Positions 38,889 to 47,585 of a stretch of 64,000 nt of DNA are shown piece by piece. Position 1 is the stretch's first letter, and each line of letters opens with the position of its first letter. The notes under the pieces were generated by a model. It did not search any database. It was not told where the DNA came from and was given only the letters and a program-made list of their open reading frames with translations. Source of the stretch: Paracoccaceae bacterium (GTDB lineage Bacteria > Pseudomonadota > Alphaproteobacteria > Rhodobacterales > Rhodobacteraceae); NCBI GenBank assembly GCA_019911965.1, contig JAIOJF010000046.1, positions 47,213-111,212 of the forward strand, in the 5' to 3' direction. The position numbers were made by a program, and so were the translations under genes.

Positions 38889-39608
38889 GTGTTGTCAACA
38901 CTTTATGCCTTGCTGTTCTATGTCGCCACGGCCCTTCTGGTGGTCGGCACGGCGATCAAGATCAGGACATATGCACGAACCCCGGCGCCGCTGAAAATAC
39001 CGACCACGCCCGCGCCGACCACGCGCTCGGGCGTGTTCTGGCGGATGTTCCGCGAAATTGCCTTCTTTGAAAGCCTGTTCAAGTCGAACAAGTGGATCTG
39101 GCTGTTCGGCTATATGTTCCACGTGGCGCTGGCGCTGATCCTGCTGCGGCATTTCCGCTATTTCACCACCGGCTGGTTCTGGGTGGACTGGGTGCAGCCC
39201 TTCGGCGTCTATGCCTCGTTCGCCTTCGTGCTGGGGCTGGCGGGCCTTTGGGCGCGGCGCTTCGTGGTGGAGCGTATACGCTATATCTCCAGCCCGTCCG
39301 ACCACCTGATGCTGGCGCTGCTGCTGGGCATCGGTCTGTCCGGCATGGGCATGAAATTCGTCGCCAAGACCGATATCGTGGCGGTCAAGGTGTTCTTTCA
39401 GGGGCTGATGCGGTTCCAGATCAACGATCTGCCGACGCATCCGGCGCTGTTGATCCATCTGGGGCTGGTGGCCTTGCTGATGATCATCTTCCCGATCTCG
39501 AAACTGCTGCACGCGCCCGGCGTGTTCTTCAGCCCGACCCGCAATCAGGTCGATGATCCGCGCGAAAAGCGCCACCTTGCGCCCTGGGCGGCGCAGCTTG
39601 AGAAATAG
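38889..39608 (+). CDS. dsrM: DsrM, membrane b-type cytochrome of DsrMKJOP
   Basis: NarI-like haem b membrane subunit, 239 residues with about five hydrophobic segments. Candidate haem ligands are the histidines in GYMFHVALALILLRHFRYF and HPALLIHLGLVALL. GTG 38889 has GGAGGAG 6–7 bases upstream. It anchors DsrK and exchanges electrons between the quinone pool and the DsrC-active site. DsrK follows 14 bases downstream. Confidence 0.95.
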   Translation: MLSTLYALLFYVATALLVVGTAIKIRTYARTPAPLKIPTTPAPTTRSGVFWRMFREIAFFESLFKSNKWIWLFGYMFHVALALILLRHFRYFTTGWFWVDWVQPFGVYASFAFVLGLAGLWARRFVVERIRYISSPSDHLMLALLLGIGLSGMGMKFVAKTDIVAVKVFFQGLMRFQINDLPTHPALLIHLGLVALLMIIFPISKLLHAPGVFFSPTRNQVDDPREKRHLAPWAAQLEK

Positions 39609-39622
39609 GCGGGGGACGGTAC

Positions 39623-41173
39623 ATGGCACCTCTCGATACCGACAAGGCACAACTGGATGTGCGCGGCCCGGACGGTCATCCCCTGGAAATTCCCCGCCTC
39701 GCCTGCGGCGCGATGGCCGATCTGAAATCCTTTCCCGCCGCGCCGGAACATCAGGAAGCCCTGGGCTTTCCCGGTGAACTGGTGGAGAACTGGCAGGAAG
39801 TCGCCATCGCCAAGATGGGCGAGTTGGCACAAAAGAACCGCGCCTTTCAGGTCTATCTTGATGCTTGCGTGAAATGCGGGGCCTGCACGGATAAATGCCA
39901 CTATTTCCTTGGCACCGGTGATCCCAAGAACATGCCGGTGGCACGTCAGGACCTGCTGCGCAGCGTCTACCGGCGCTATTACACATTCGCCGGAAAATAT
40001 TTCCCCTGGCTGGTCGGCGCACGCGATCTGACCCGCGAGGTGCTGGATGAATGGTACACCTATTACCATCAATGCAGCCAGTGCCGCCGCTGCTCGGTGT
40101 TTTGCCCATACGGCATCGACACGGCCGAGATTTCGATGGCGGCCCGCGAGATCATGGATTGCGTCGGTGTCGGGCAGAAATACTGCAACGAGATCATCGG
40201 CAAGGTCAAAGCCGTCGGCAACAATCTGGGCCTGAACCCCAAGGCGCTGGGTGCGACGCTGGAAGGCCTGGAAGAGGATATAGAGGAAGAAACCGGCATC
40301 TCGGTGCGCCTGCCACTGGATGAGAAAGGTGCCGATATCCTGCTGATCACGCCATCGGCGGATTTCTTCGCCGATCCGCATATCGACGGGCTGATCGGCT
40401 ATGCCAAGGTGTTCCACGAGGCCGGCGTAAGCTGGACGCTGTCGTCCTATGCCTCGGAAGCGGCCAATTTCGGGATGTTCATCGGCTCGTACGAGAACAT
40501 GCGCGAGGTCAGCCTGCGCATACGGCAGGCGGCACTGGACCTGGGCGTGAAGCGCATCGTCTTCGGCGAATGCGGCCATGCCTGGCGGGTGGCCTATTCC
40601 TTCCTCAACACGCTGGCCGGGCCGTTCGATTTCCTGGATCAGAAATACCCGGTGCCGCAGCATATCCTGGAGTTTACCTGGGGTGAAATCCAGAAAGGCA
40701 CGCTGACCTTCGACAAATCCAAGAACGATGAATTCCGCCTGACCTATCACGACAGTTGCAACGTCGCACGCGGCAGCCGGATGGGCGATATGCCGGGTGG
40801 CCAGTTCGAGATTCCGCGCAACGTGCTGAAAGCGGTCTGCAATCATTACTTCGACATGGACCGCGACACGATCATGGAAAGCACCCTGTGCTGCGGTGGT
40901 GGTGGCGGCTTGCTGACCGACGATCTGATGGACCTGCGCGTCAAGGGCTCCAGCCCGCGCATGAAGGCGCTGCAACAGGTCACCGCCGATCATGGCGTGA
41001 CGCATATGGCGGCGATCTGCGCGATCTGCAAATCGCAGTTTTCCAAGGTGATGCCGAAATTCGGCTACGAGATGGATTCGATCCTGTCAGTGCATCAGCT
41101 TGTCTCGAACGCGATTGTCCTGACCGGTCAGAACGCGGGCGAAGACGACGCGGACGAGGCCGGGGAAGACTGA
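39623..41173 (+). CDS. dsrK: DsrK, HdrD-like iron–sulfur subunit
   Basis: Cytoplasmic-side catalytic subunit of DsrMKJOP that acts on the DsrC disulfide or trisulfide. 516 residues. Two [4Fe-4S] motifs are seen, CVKCGACTDKC (C82, C85, C88, C92) and QCSQCRRCSVFCPYG. The C-terminal CCG-type cysteines lie in YHDSCNVARG and TLCCGGGGGLL, the non-cubane cluster site of HdrB/HdrD proteins. The C-terminus is acidic. Spacing of 14 bases to dsrM and 21 to the first dsrL indicates one operon. Confidence 0.96.
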   Translation: MAPLDTDKAQLDVRGPDGHPLEIPRLACGAMADLKSFPAAPEHQEALGFPGELVENWQEVAIAKMGELAQKNRAFQVYLDACVKCGACTDKCHYFLGTGDPKNMPVARQDLLRSVYRRYYTFAGKYFPWLVGARDLTREVLDEWYTYYHQCSQCRRCSVFCPYGIDTAEISMAAREIMDCVGVGQKYCNEIIGKVKAVGNNLGLNPKALGATLEGLEEDIEEETGISVRLPLDEKGADILLITPSADFFADPHIDGLIGYAKVFHEAGVSWTLSSYASEAANFGMFIGSYENMREVSLRIRQAALDLGVKRIVFGECGHAWRVAYSFLNTLAGPFDFLDQKYPVPQHILEFTWGEIQKGTLTFDKSKNDEFRLTYHDSCNVARGSRMGDMPGGQFEIPRNVLKAVCNHYFDMDRDTIMESTLCCGGGGGLLTDDLMDLRVKGSSPRMKALQQVTADHGVTHMAAICAICKSQFSKVMPKFGYEMDSILSVHQLVSNAIVLTGQNAGEDDADEAGED

Positions 41174-41194
41174 ACTTCAGCGGAGGAAAGAGAC

Positions 41195-43147
41195 ATGAAA
41201 GATCATACCGAACATACTTTCCGCAAATTCAAGGACGGCGAATCGCCCGATGACTGGGATCTTGAAGAAAAGATTTTCCAGCAGGACACCTCGTATAAAT
41301 GCCCGACCTATGTGCACCGCACCCCGCCCTGCCAGGGCTCGTGTCCCTCGGGCGAGGATATTCGCGGCTGGCTGAACATCATCCGCGGCATCGAAAAGCC
41401 CCCCGTTGGCGCAGACGGCGTGGAAATGCCCTGGGCAGATTATGCCTTCCACCGTTCGACCGATGCGAACCCGTTTCCGGCGATCATGGGCCGGGTCTGC
41501 CCCGCGCCCTGCGAAGACGGCTGCAACCGCAACGAGGTTGAGGATCACGTCGGCATCAACGCGGTGGAGCATTTCATCGGTGATTCCGCGCTGAAGAACA
41601 AGCTGAGCCTGCGCGCCCCCGGGGCGGATACCGGCAAGCGGGTGGCGCTGATCGGCGGCGGCATCGCCTCGCTTTCGGCGGCCTATCAGTTGCGCCGCAA
41701 GGGCCATGCCTGCACGATTTTCGAAGCACATGACAAGCTCGGTGGCATGATGCGCTACGGCATCCCCGGCTACCGCACGCCGCGCGATGTGCTGGACGGC
41801 GAGATCCAGCGCATCCTCGACATGGGGGTCGAGGTGAAGACCGGCGTCAAGATCGGCGTGGATATCGCGTTCGAGGACCTTGAGCGCGACTATGACGCGG
41901 TGTTTGTCGGCATCGGCGCGCAGGGCGGTTCCCCCCTACCGGTGCCGGGTGCGGCGGAAGCCAGCAATTGCATTAGCGGTATTTCGTTTCTTGAGGCGTT
42001 CAACGATGGCCGCCTGAAACATGGCGCGCAAAAGGTGCTGGTGATCGGCGGCGGCGATACCGCGATGGATGTCGCCGCGGTGGCCCGCCGGCTGGGCCAT
42101 ATCACCCAAAGCCATGAACACGACCGCCCGGAAATGGTGGTTCTGGGCCATACCGCGCATGACGTGGCCTCGGTCGCCAATCGCCAGGGCGCGGATGTGA
42201 CGGTGGTGTATCGCCGCCCGGTGGACAAGATGCCGGCCTCGGAAATGGAAGTGAAGCATGTCCGCGAGGAAGGGATCGAGATTGTCGGCTCGCTGGTGCC
42301 GATCGAGGTGGTGCTGGAAACCCCGGATCGCGCCCGCGCCCTGAAAGTGGCGCGTGCCGACTGGTCCTCGGGCAAGATGGAACTGATCGAAGGCTCCGAA
42401 CACGAGATCGAGTGTGATCTGATCGTCGCCGCCATCGGCCAGGTCGGTGATCTGAAGGGGATGGAGGCGCTGGATAATGGCCGTGGCCTGATCAATGCCG
42501 ATGCGCATTTCCGCTGGCCCGACCGCCCCGGCATCTTTGTCGCCGGCGACGTGGTGAAGCCGCATCTGCTGACCACGGCGGTCGGTCAGGCCTCGATAGC
42601 GGCCGAGGCGATTGATCATTACCTTAAGGGCGAGGAACAGGGTAAGCTTCCGAAGGTCAACGTGCATCATTTCAGCCTGATGGAGAAGCTGCGCGAATCC
42701 GGTCATGCGCCGGGCGAGTACGACCATCAACAGGTCTGGGGCACGGATTCTGCTGCATTCGCGGTGCATAATTACGAGGATCGTTCGGCCAGCCAGATCG
42801 TACCGGCGGATGAATTGTTCCTGGGTCACTGGGCCTACGAGGACCGGTTCAACCGCAAGGGCGTTGATATCGGACCGGACAGCGTGCTGGGCCATTTCGG
42901 CGAACGCATCGTCAGCCCCGAAGCCGACGAGGCGCGCAAGGAAGCGGATCGCTGCATGTCCTGCGGCATGTGCTTTGAATGCGACAATTGCGTGATCTAT
43001 TGCCCGCAGGACGCGGTGTTCCGGGTGAAGAAATCGGAACGCACCACCGGGCGGTATGTCGATACCGATTATGCCAAATGCATCGGCTGCCATATCTGCG
43101 CCGATGTCTGCCCGTCCGGCTATATCAAGATGGGGCTGGGGGAATAG
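41195..43147 (+). CDS. dsrL: DsrL-type iron–sulfur flavoprotein, copy 1 (NADPH-like signature)
   Basis: GltD-like flavoprotein of 650 residues that passes electrons between NAD(P)H and DsrAB. N-terminal Fe–S region (YKCPTYVHRTPPCQGSCP; RVCPAPCEDGCNRNE), FAD site at 154–159, NAD(P) site GGGDTA (285–290), and a C-terminal double ferredoxin domain (CMSCGMCFECDNC; CIGCHICADVCPSG). Two points differ from copy 2. The FAD glycine motif reads GGGIAS, so its last glycine is serine. The second nucleotide segment keeps YRRP (339–342), whose arginines bind the phosphate of NADPH in GltD. GGAGGAAAG precedes ATG 41195. Confidence 0.93.
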   Translation: MKDHTEHTFRKFKDGESPDDWDLEEKIFQQDTSYKCPTYVHRTPPCQGSCPSGEDIRGWLNIIRGIEKPPVGADGVEMPWADYAFHRSTDANPFPAIMGRVCPAPCEDGCNRNEVEDHVGINAVEHFIGDSALKNKLSLRAPGADTGKRVALIGGGIASLSAAYQLRRKGHACTIFEAHDKLGGMMRYGIPGYRTPRDVLDGEIQRILDMGVEVKTGVKIGVDIAFEDLERDYDAVFVGIGAQGGSPLPVPGAAEASNCISGISFLEAFNDGRLKHGAQKVLVIGGGDTAMDVAAVARRLGHITQSHEHDRPEMVVLGHTAHDVASVANRQGADVTVVYRRPVDKMPASEMEVKHVREEGIEIVGSLVPIEVVLETPDRARALKVARADWSSGKMELIEGSEHEIECDLIVAAIGQVGDLKGMEALDNGRGLINADAHFRWPDRPGIFVAGDVVKPHLLTTAVGQASIAAEAIDHYLKGEEQGKLPKVNVHHFSLMEKLRESGHAPGEYDHQQVWGTDSAAFAVHNYEDRSASQIVPADELFLGHWAYEDRFNRKGVDIGPDSVLGHFGERIVSPEADEARKEADRCMSCGMCFECDNCVIYCPQDAVFRVKKSERTTGRYVDTDYAKCIGCHICADVCPSGYIKMGLGE

Positions 43148-43225
43148 GCCCTTCGGGACCGGCCCCGACCCCTGAAAACTGAACGAAATGCGCGCCGGTA
43201 TGGCGGGCGGAAACCGAGTGGATTT

Positions 43226-45163
43226 ATGACCGAGCTGAAACCGACATTCCGACGTTTCCGGGAGGGCGAAACCGCCTCGGACTGGGACCTTGCCGAAAAG
43301 ATTTTCCAGGCCGACGCGTCCCATAAATGCCCGACCTACATCCACAAGACCCCGCCCTGCCAGGCATCCTGCCCGTCAGGCCATGAAATCCGCGGCTGGC
43401 TGGCGATTGCGCGCGGCCAGGACAAGCCGCCGGTGGAGGGCATGGCGTGGCAGGAATATGCCTTTCAGCGCATGATCGAGGCCAATCCCTTTCCGGCAAC
43501 GATGGGCCGTGTCTGCCCCGCCCCCTGCGAGGCGGGCTGCAACCGCAACGAGGTGGATGATTACGTCGGCATCAACGCGGTGGAACAATATGTCGGCGAT
43601 TGGGCCAACGAAAACAACGTGAAGGGTGCCGAAGTCGGTGCCGATACCGGGCGCAAGGTCGCGGTGGTCGGCGGTGGCCCGGCCGGCCTGTCGGCGGCCT
43701 ATTTCCTGCGCCGTCATGGCCACGCCGTCACCCTGTTCGAGGCGCATGACAAGCTGGGCGGCATGATGCGCTACGGCATCCCGGAATACCGCACGCCCCG
43801 CGCCATGCTGGACCGCGAGATCGGGCGCATCATCGACATGGGCGTCGAGGTGCGCACCAATACCCGCGTCGGCGAAGACATCCCGATGGACAAGCTGGAA
43901 CAATCCTTCGATGCGATTTTCTGGGCGCTTGGCGCGCAGAACGGCCGCCCGCTGCCCATTCCGGGCTGGGAGGGTACCGAAAACTGCATCAACGGGATCG
44001 AGTTTCTGGATGCGTTCAACCAGGGCTACGTGCTGGGCACCGCCCGCCGGGTGGTGGTGGTCGGCGGTGGCGATACCTCGATCGACGTGGCCTCGGTGGC
44101 GCGTCGCCTGGGGCATATCGAGCATGTCGCGGCGACCGATCACAATGACGGCACGATCATCAATTTCCAGTCCGAGGATGTTGCCGGCAGCCTGCGCCGC
44201 GAAGGCATGGAGGCAACGCTGACCTCGCTGTTCCCGGTGGAACAGATGACCGCCGCCGAACACGAGCGCGAGGATGCCAAGCGCGAAGGTGTCGATATCC
44301 GCGGCGGCGTCATGCCGCTTGAGGTAATCAGGAATGCCGAGGGCCGGGCAATTGCGCTGAAGATGTGCGAATGCGTGATGAAGGGCAATGTCCCCGAGGC
44401 CGTCGAAGGCACGGAATTCGAGATCGAATGCGACATCATCATTTCCGCCATCGGCCAGACTGGCGATCTGACCGGCATCGAGGATCTGGGCAATGATCGC
44501 GGCTTCATCGAGGTCGAGGGTGGCTATCGCGTCAAGGGCCGGGCCAGGCATTTCGCCGGTGGCGATATCGTCAAGCCGCATCTTCTGACCACCGCCATCG
44601 GGCATGGCCGGATCGCGGCGGAAACCATCACCGATTATCTGGATGACGGCGATATCGAAAAGCGCCCGAAGATCGACGTGCATCATTTCAACCTGCTGCG
44701 CGAACTGGACCGGCGCGGCAAGACGCCGGATGCCTACGATCACGTGCAGGGGCGGGGCACCTCGTCGGCCGGTTTCGCCATCCACAATTACGAGGATCGC
44801 GGGAACAGCCAGATCATTGCCCATACCGAATTGTTCAAGGGGCATTTCAACTTCGTTCCGCGCGAGCGCCGCGACCAGGTTCCGATCGAGGGTGACGCGG
44901 TTCTGGGCAATTTCGAGGAACGCATCATCGGCTTTTCCGAGGCACAGGCGCAGAAAGAGGGCGAGCGCTGCATGTCCTGCGGCATGTGTTTTGAATGCGA
45001 CAATTGCGTGATCTATTGCCCGCAGGATGCGGTGTTCCGGGTGAAGAAATCCGACCGCGCCATCGGGCGTTACGTGGATACCGATTACGACCGGTGCATC
45101 GGCTGCCATATCTGCGCCGATGTCTGCCCGACCGGGTTCATCAAGATGGGATTGGGGGAATAG
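43226..45163 (+). CDS. dsrL: DsrL-type iron–sulfur flavoprotein, copy 2 (NADH-like signature)
   Basis: Second DsrL, 645 residues, same domain order as copy 1: N-terminal cysteine motifs (HKCPTYIHKTPPCQASCP), FAD site GGGPAG (149–154, canonical), NAD site GGGDTS (280–285), C-terminal ferredoxin domain. In place of YRRP it has SLFP (334–337, then VEQMTAAEHERE), so the arginine pair typical of NADPH binding is missing. It is separated from copy 1 by 78 bases, has only a weak ribosome site, and its stop is 2 bases before dsrJ. By position (directly before dsrJ) and by signature this is the more likely classical DsrL. Confidence 0.93.
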   Translation: MTELKPTFRRFREGETASDWDLAEKIFQADASHKCPTYIHKTPPCQASCPSGHEIRGWLAIARGQDKPPVEGMAWQEYAFQRMIEANPFPATMGRVCPAPCEAGCNRNEVDDYVGINAVEQYVGDWANENNVKGAEVGADTGRKVAVVGGGPAGLSAAYFLRRHGHAVTLFEAHDKLGGMMRYGIPEYRTPRAMLDREIGRIIDMGVEVRTNTRVGEDIPMDKLEQSFDAIFWALGAQNGRPLPIPGWEGTENCINGIEFLDAFNQGYVLGTARRVVVVGGGDTSIDVASVARRLGHIEHVAATDHNDGTIINFQSEDVAGSLRREGMEATLTSLFPVEQMTAAEHEREDAKREGVDIRGGVMPLEVIRNAEGRAIALKMCECVMKGNVPEAVEGTEFEIECDIIISAIGQTGDLTGIEDLGNDRGFIEVEGGYRVKGRARHFAGGDIVKPHLLTTAIGHGRIAAETITDYLDDGDIEKRPKIDVHHFNLLRELDRRGKTPDAYDHVQGRGTSSAGFAIHNYEDRGNSQIIAHTELFKGHFNFVPRERRDQVPIEGDAVLGNFEERIIGFSEAQAQKEGERCMSCGMCFECDNCVIYCPQDAVFRVKKSDRAIGRYVDTDYDRCIGCHICADVCPTGFIKMGLGE

Positions 45164-45165
45164 GA

Positions 45166-45600
45166 ATGAAGCGCCTGTTCGTTTTGCTGATGCTGCTTGC
45201 CGGGCTGTCCGCCGCGCCGGTTCTGGCCGGCGATCTCGGCCCGGTTGTCCCCAGGGCCAGCGGCAAGCCGCATCCCGAGGGCAATGAATTCTGGCGGATC
45301 AACCACATGCTGCTGATGGTGCATGATCGTGATCAGACCATGCGCCTTGGCAACCGCGAGGTGCAGGCCAGCCTGGCGGAATGTGTCGATTGCCATGCGG
45401 TCAAGGGGGCAGATGGCGCGCCGGTCTCGGCCGAGGACGAGCGGCATTTCTGCCGCACCTGCCACGATTACGTTGCCGTGAAGATTGATTGCTTCCAGTG
45501 CCACAATTCACGCCCCGAAGCGCCGAAGCAGGCTTTGCGGACCCCGGAACCGGCGGATATGCCCGGCATTCTGGCTTATCTGAAGGAGGCGGGCGAATGA
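45166..45600 (+). CDS. dsrJ: DsrJ, periplasmic trihaem cytochrome c
   Basis: Periplasmic subunit of DsrMKJOP, 144 residues. A signal sequence (MKRLFVLLMLLAGLSAAPVLAG) may stay uncleaved as an anchor. Three CxxCH haem sites are visible: CVDCH, CRTCH and CFQCH. ATG 45166 follows the dsrL copy 2 stop by 2 bases, and the end overlaps the dsrO start by 4 bases (ATGA). The long frame from 44995 is a shadow. Confidence 0.95.
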   Translation: MKRLFVLLMLLAGLSAAPVLAGDLGPVVPRASGKPHPEGNEFWRINHMLLMVHDRDQTMRLGNREVQASLAECVDCHAVKGADGAPVSAEDERHFCRTCHDYVAVKIDCFQCHNSRPEAPKQALRTPEPADMPGILAYLKEAGE

Positions 45601-46364
45601 TCCTTCCGGCGCTGAATTTTCCCAAGAAACCCGCTGACATGAACCGCCGCGATTTCCTGAAAAGCGGTGGTGCGGTGGCGACGCTGGCGCTGGCACCCGG
45701 TGTGACGCTGATGGCGTTCGGCGGGCAGGCGAGTGCCGCCGCCGATCCCGGCAAACGCTGGGGGCTGCTGATTGATGTCAACAAATGCCCGAGCGATTGT
45801 TCCGCCTGTGTCTCGGCCTGCAAGGTGGAAAACGGCTGGGGCAATGACAAGCACGCCGCCGACCATCCCGAGGCCGCGCCGCAATGGATCCGCAAGGTCA
45901 GCCTGACCGACAAGTCGACGGGCCGCGAATTTGCGCTGCCGGTGATGTGCCAGCATTGCGAGAACCCGCCCTGCGTCGATGTCTGCCCGACCAATGCCTC
46001 GTTCAAGCGCCCCGACGGGATCGTGCTGGTGGACAAGCACCGCTGCATCGGCTGCCGCTATTGCATGATGGCCTGCCCCTACAAGGCGCGGTCCTTCGTG
46101 CATGAGGACGTGACGGATCAGAAGACCCACGCACCACGCGGCAAGGGCACGGTGGAAAGCTGCACCTTGTGCGTTCACCGGGTCGATGCCGGGGGTGCGC
46201 CCGCCTGTGTCGAGGCCTGCAATACCACCGGCAATGCGGCGATGCTGTTTGGCGATCTGAACGATCCGGACAGCGAGATCGCGCAGGCGCTGAAGGCCTA
46301 TCCTTCGGTGGCGATACGTGACGATCTGGGGCTGAACCCCGGCGTGCGCTACAGCAATCTGTGA
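45597..46364 (+). CDS. dsrO: DsrO, periplasmic ferredoxin-type subunit (Tat)
   Basis: Iron–sulfur subunit of DsrMKJOP on the periplasmic side, 255 residues. The start at 45597 overlaps the dsrJ stop and has AAGGAGG 8 bases upstream; ATG 45639 is the alternative. The twin-arginine signal is NRRDFLKSGG, near residue 16. Four cysteine clusters follow: CPSDCSACVSAC, CQHCENPPCVDVCP, CIGCRYCMMACP and CTLCVHRV...CVEAC, fitting four [4Fe-4S] clusters. DsrP starts 15 bases later. Confidence 0.95.
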   Translation: MILPALNFPKKPADMNRRDFLKSGGAVATLALAPGVTLMAFGGQASAAADPGKRWGLLIDVNKCPSDCSACVSACKVENGWGNDKHAADHPEAAPQWIRKVSLTDKSTGREFALPVMCQHCENPPCVDVCPTNASFKRPDGIVLVDKHRCIGCRYCMMACPYKARSFVHEDVTDQKTHAPRGKGTVESCTLCVHRVDAGGAPACVEACNTTGNAAMLFGDLNDPDSEIAQALKAYPSVAIRDDLGLNPGVRYSNL

Positions 46365-46379
46365 TCGGAAAGGCAAGCG

Positions 46380-47579
46380 ATGGAACGCACACTTTACCGC
46401 GAGATCAAGGCGACACGGCAGATCGTGCAACTGGCTGTCCTGCTGGCGGCGTTCATCGCGGCGGCGGCTTTGGCGGTTCTTTATATCGAGCATCACGGCC
46501 ATATCGTGACCGGCATGAACAACCAGATCGTCTGGGGCATGCCGCATGTCTTTGCCATCTTCCTGATCGTGGCGGCTTCGGGCGCGCTGAACGTGGCTTC
46601 GATCGCATCCGTTTTCGGGCAGGTGCCCTACAAGCCGCTGGCGCGGTTGTCGGGGTTGCTGGCGCTGGCGCTGCTGGCGGGTGGTCTGGCGGTGCTGGTG
46701 CTGGATCTGGGGCGGCCGGATCGTTTGATCGTGGCTATGACAACCTATAACTTCTCGTCGGTCTTCGCCTGGAACATCCTGCTTTATAACGGCTTTTTCG
46801 TGATCGTCGGGGCTTACCTGTTCGTGCAGATGGCGCGGTCCATGCCCTATGGTGTGATCCGCACCGCCGGGACGATTGCGTTTTTGTGGCGGCTGGTGCT
46901 GACCACCGGCACCGGCTCGATCTTCGGCTGGCTGGTGGCGCGGCAGGCCTATGATGCGGCGGTCATGGCGCCCTTGTTCGTGGCGATGTCCTTTGCCATC
47001 GGGCTGGCGGTGTTCCTTTTGGTGCTGGGGCTGATCACCTGGCTGACGGAGCGCCCGCTGGGCGAAAAACTGGTGGCGCGGATGGGCCGGCTGCTGGGGA
47101 TTTTCGCCGGCGTGGTGCTGTATTTCACCGCCGTGCAGCATCTGACCAACCTTTATGCCGCCGAGCATTCGGGCATCGAGGCGTTCATCCTGTGGGAGGG
47201 TGGCCTTTATACCAACCTGTTCTGGTTCGGGCAGGTGCTGATCGGCGGCCTGATCCCGATTGCGCTGGTGTTCCATCCGACCGGCGGCGCGAAACCGGCC
47301 TCGGCCTTTGTTGCCTCGGCGCTGGTGGTGGCGGGCGGGTTTGCCCAGCTTTACGTGATCATTATCGGCGGGCAGGCCTATCCGCTGGAGATGTTCCCGG
47401 GCTATCAGGTGACCTCGGGGTTCAGCGACGGCGTGGTCAACGCCTATTCCGCCAGCTATCTGGAGGTGTTGCTGGGCCTTGGCGGTGTGGCGCTGGCGCT
47501 GGCGATTACCGGGGTCGGCATGAAGGTGCTGCGAATCCTTCCGACCAACCTGTCGGATGCCAATATCGGGCAGGACTAG
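46380..47579 (+). CDS. dsrP: DsrP, NrfD-like membrane subunit
   Basis: Integral membrane subunit of DsrMKJOP, 399 residues with about ten hydrophobic segments, of the NrfD/PsrC family that exchanges electrons with quinones. GGAAAGG lies before ATG 46380. Typical segments are PLARLSGLLALALLAGGLAVLVLDLG and YNFSSVFAWNILLYNGFF. It completes the five-subunit complex and is followed 6 bases later by dsrN. Confidence 0.95.
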   Translation: MERTLYREIKATRQIVQLAVLLAAFIAAAALAVLYIEHHGHIVTGMNNQIVWGMPHVFAIFLIVAASGALNVASIASVFGQVPYKPLARLSGLLALALLAGGLAVLVLDLGRPDRLIVAMTTYNFSSVFAWNILLYNGFFVIVGAYLFVQMARSMPYGVIRTAGTIAFLWRLVLTTGTGSIFGWLVARQAYDAAVMAPLFVAMSFAIGLAVFLLVLGLITWLTERPLGEKLVARMGRLLGIFAGVVLYFTAVQHLTNLYAAEHSGIEAFILWEGGLYTNLFWFGQVLIGGLIPIALVFHPTGGAKPASAFVASALVVAGGFAQLYVIIIGGQAYPLEMFPGYQVTSGFSDGVVNAYSASYLEVLLGLGGVALALAITGVGMKVLRILPTNLSDANIGQD

Positions 47580-47585
47580 GGGCCG

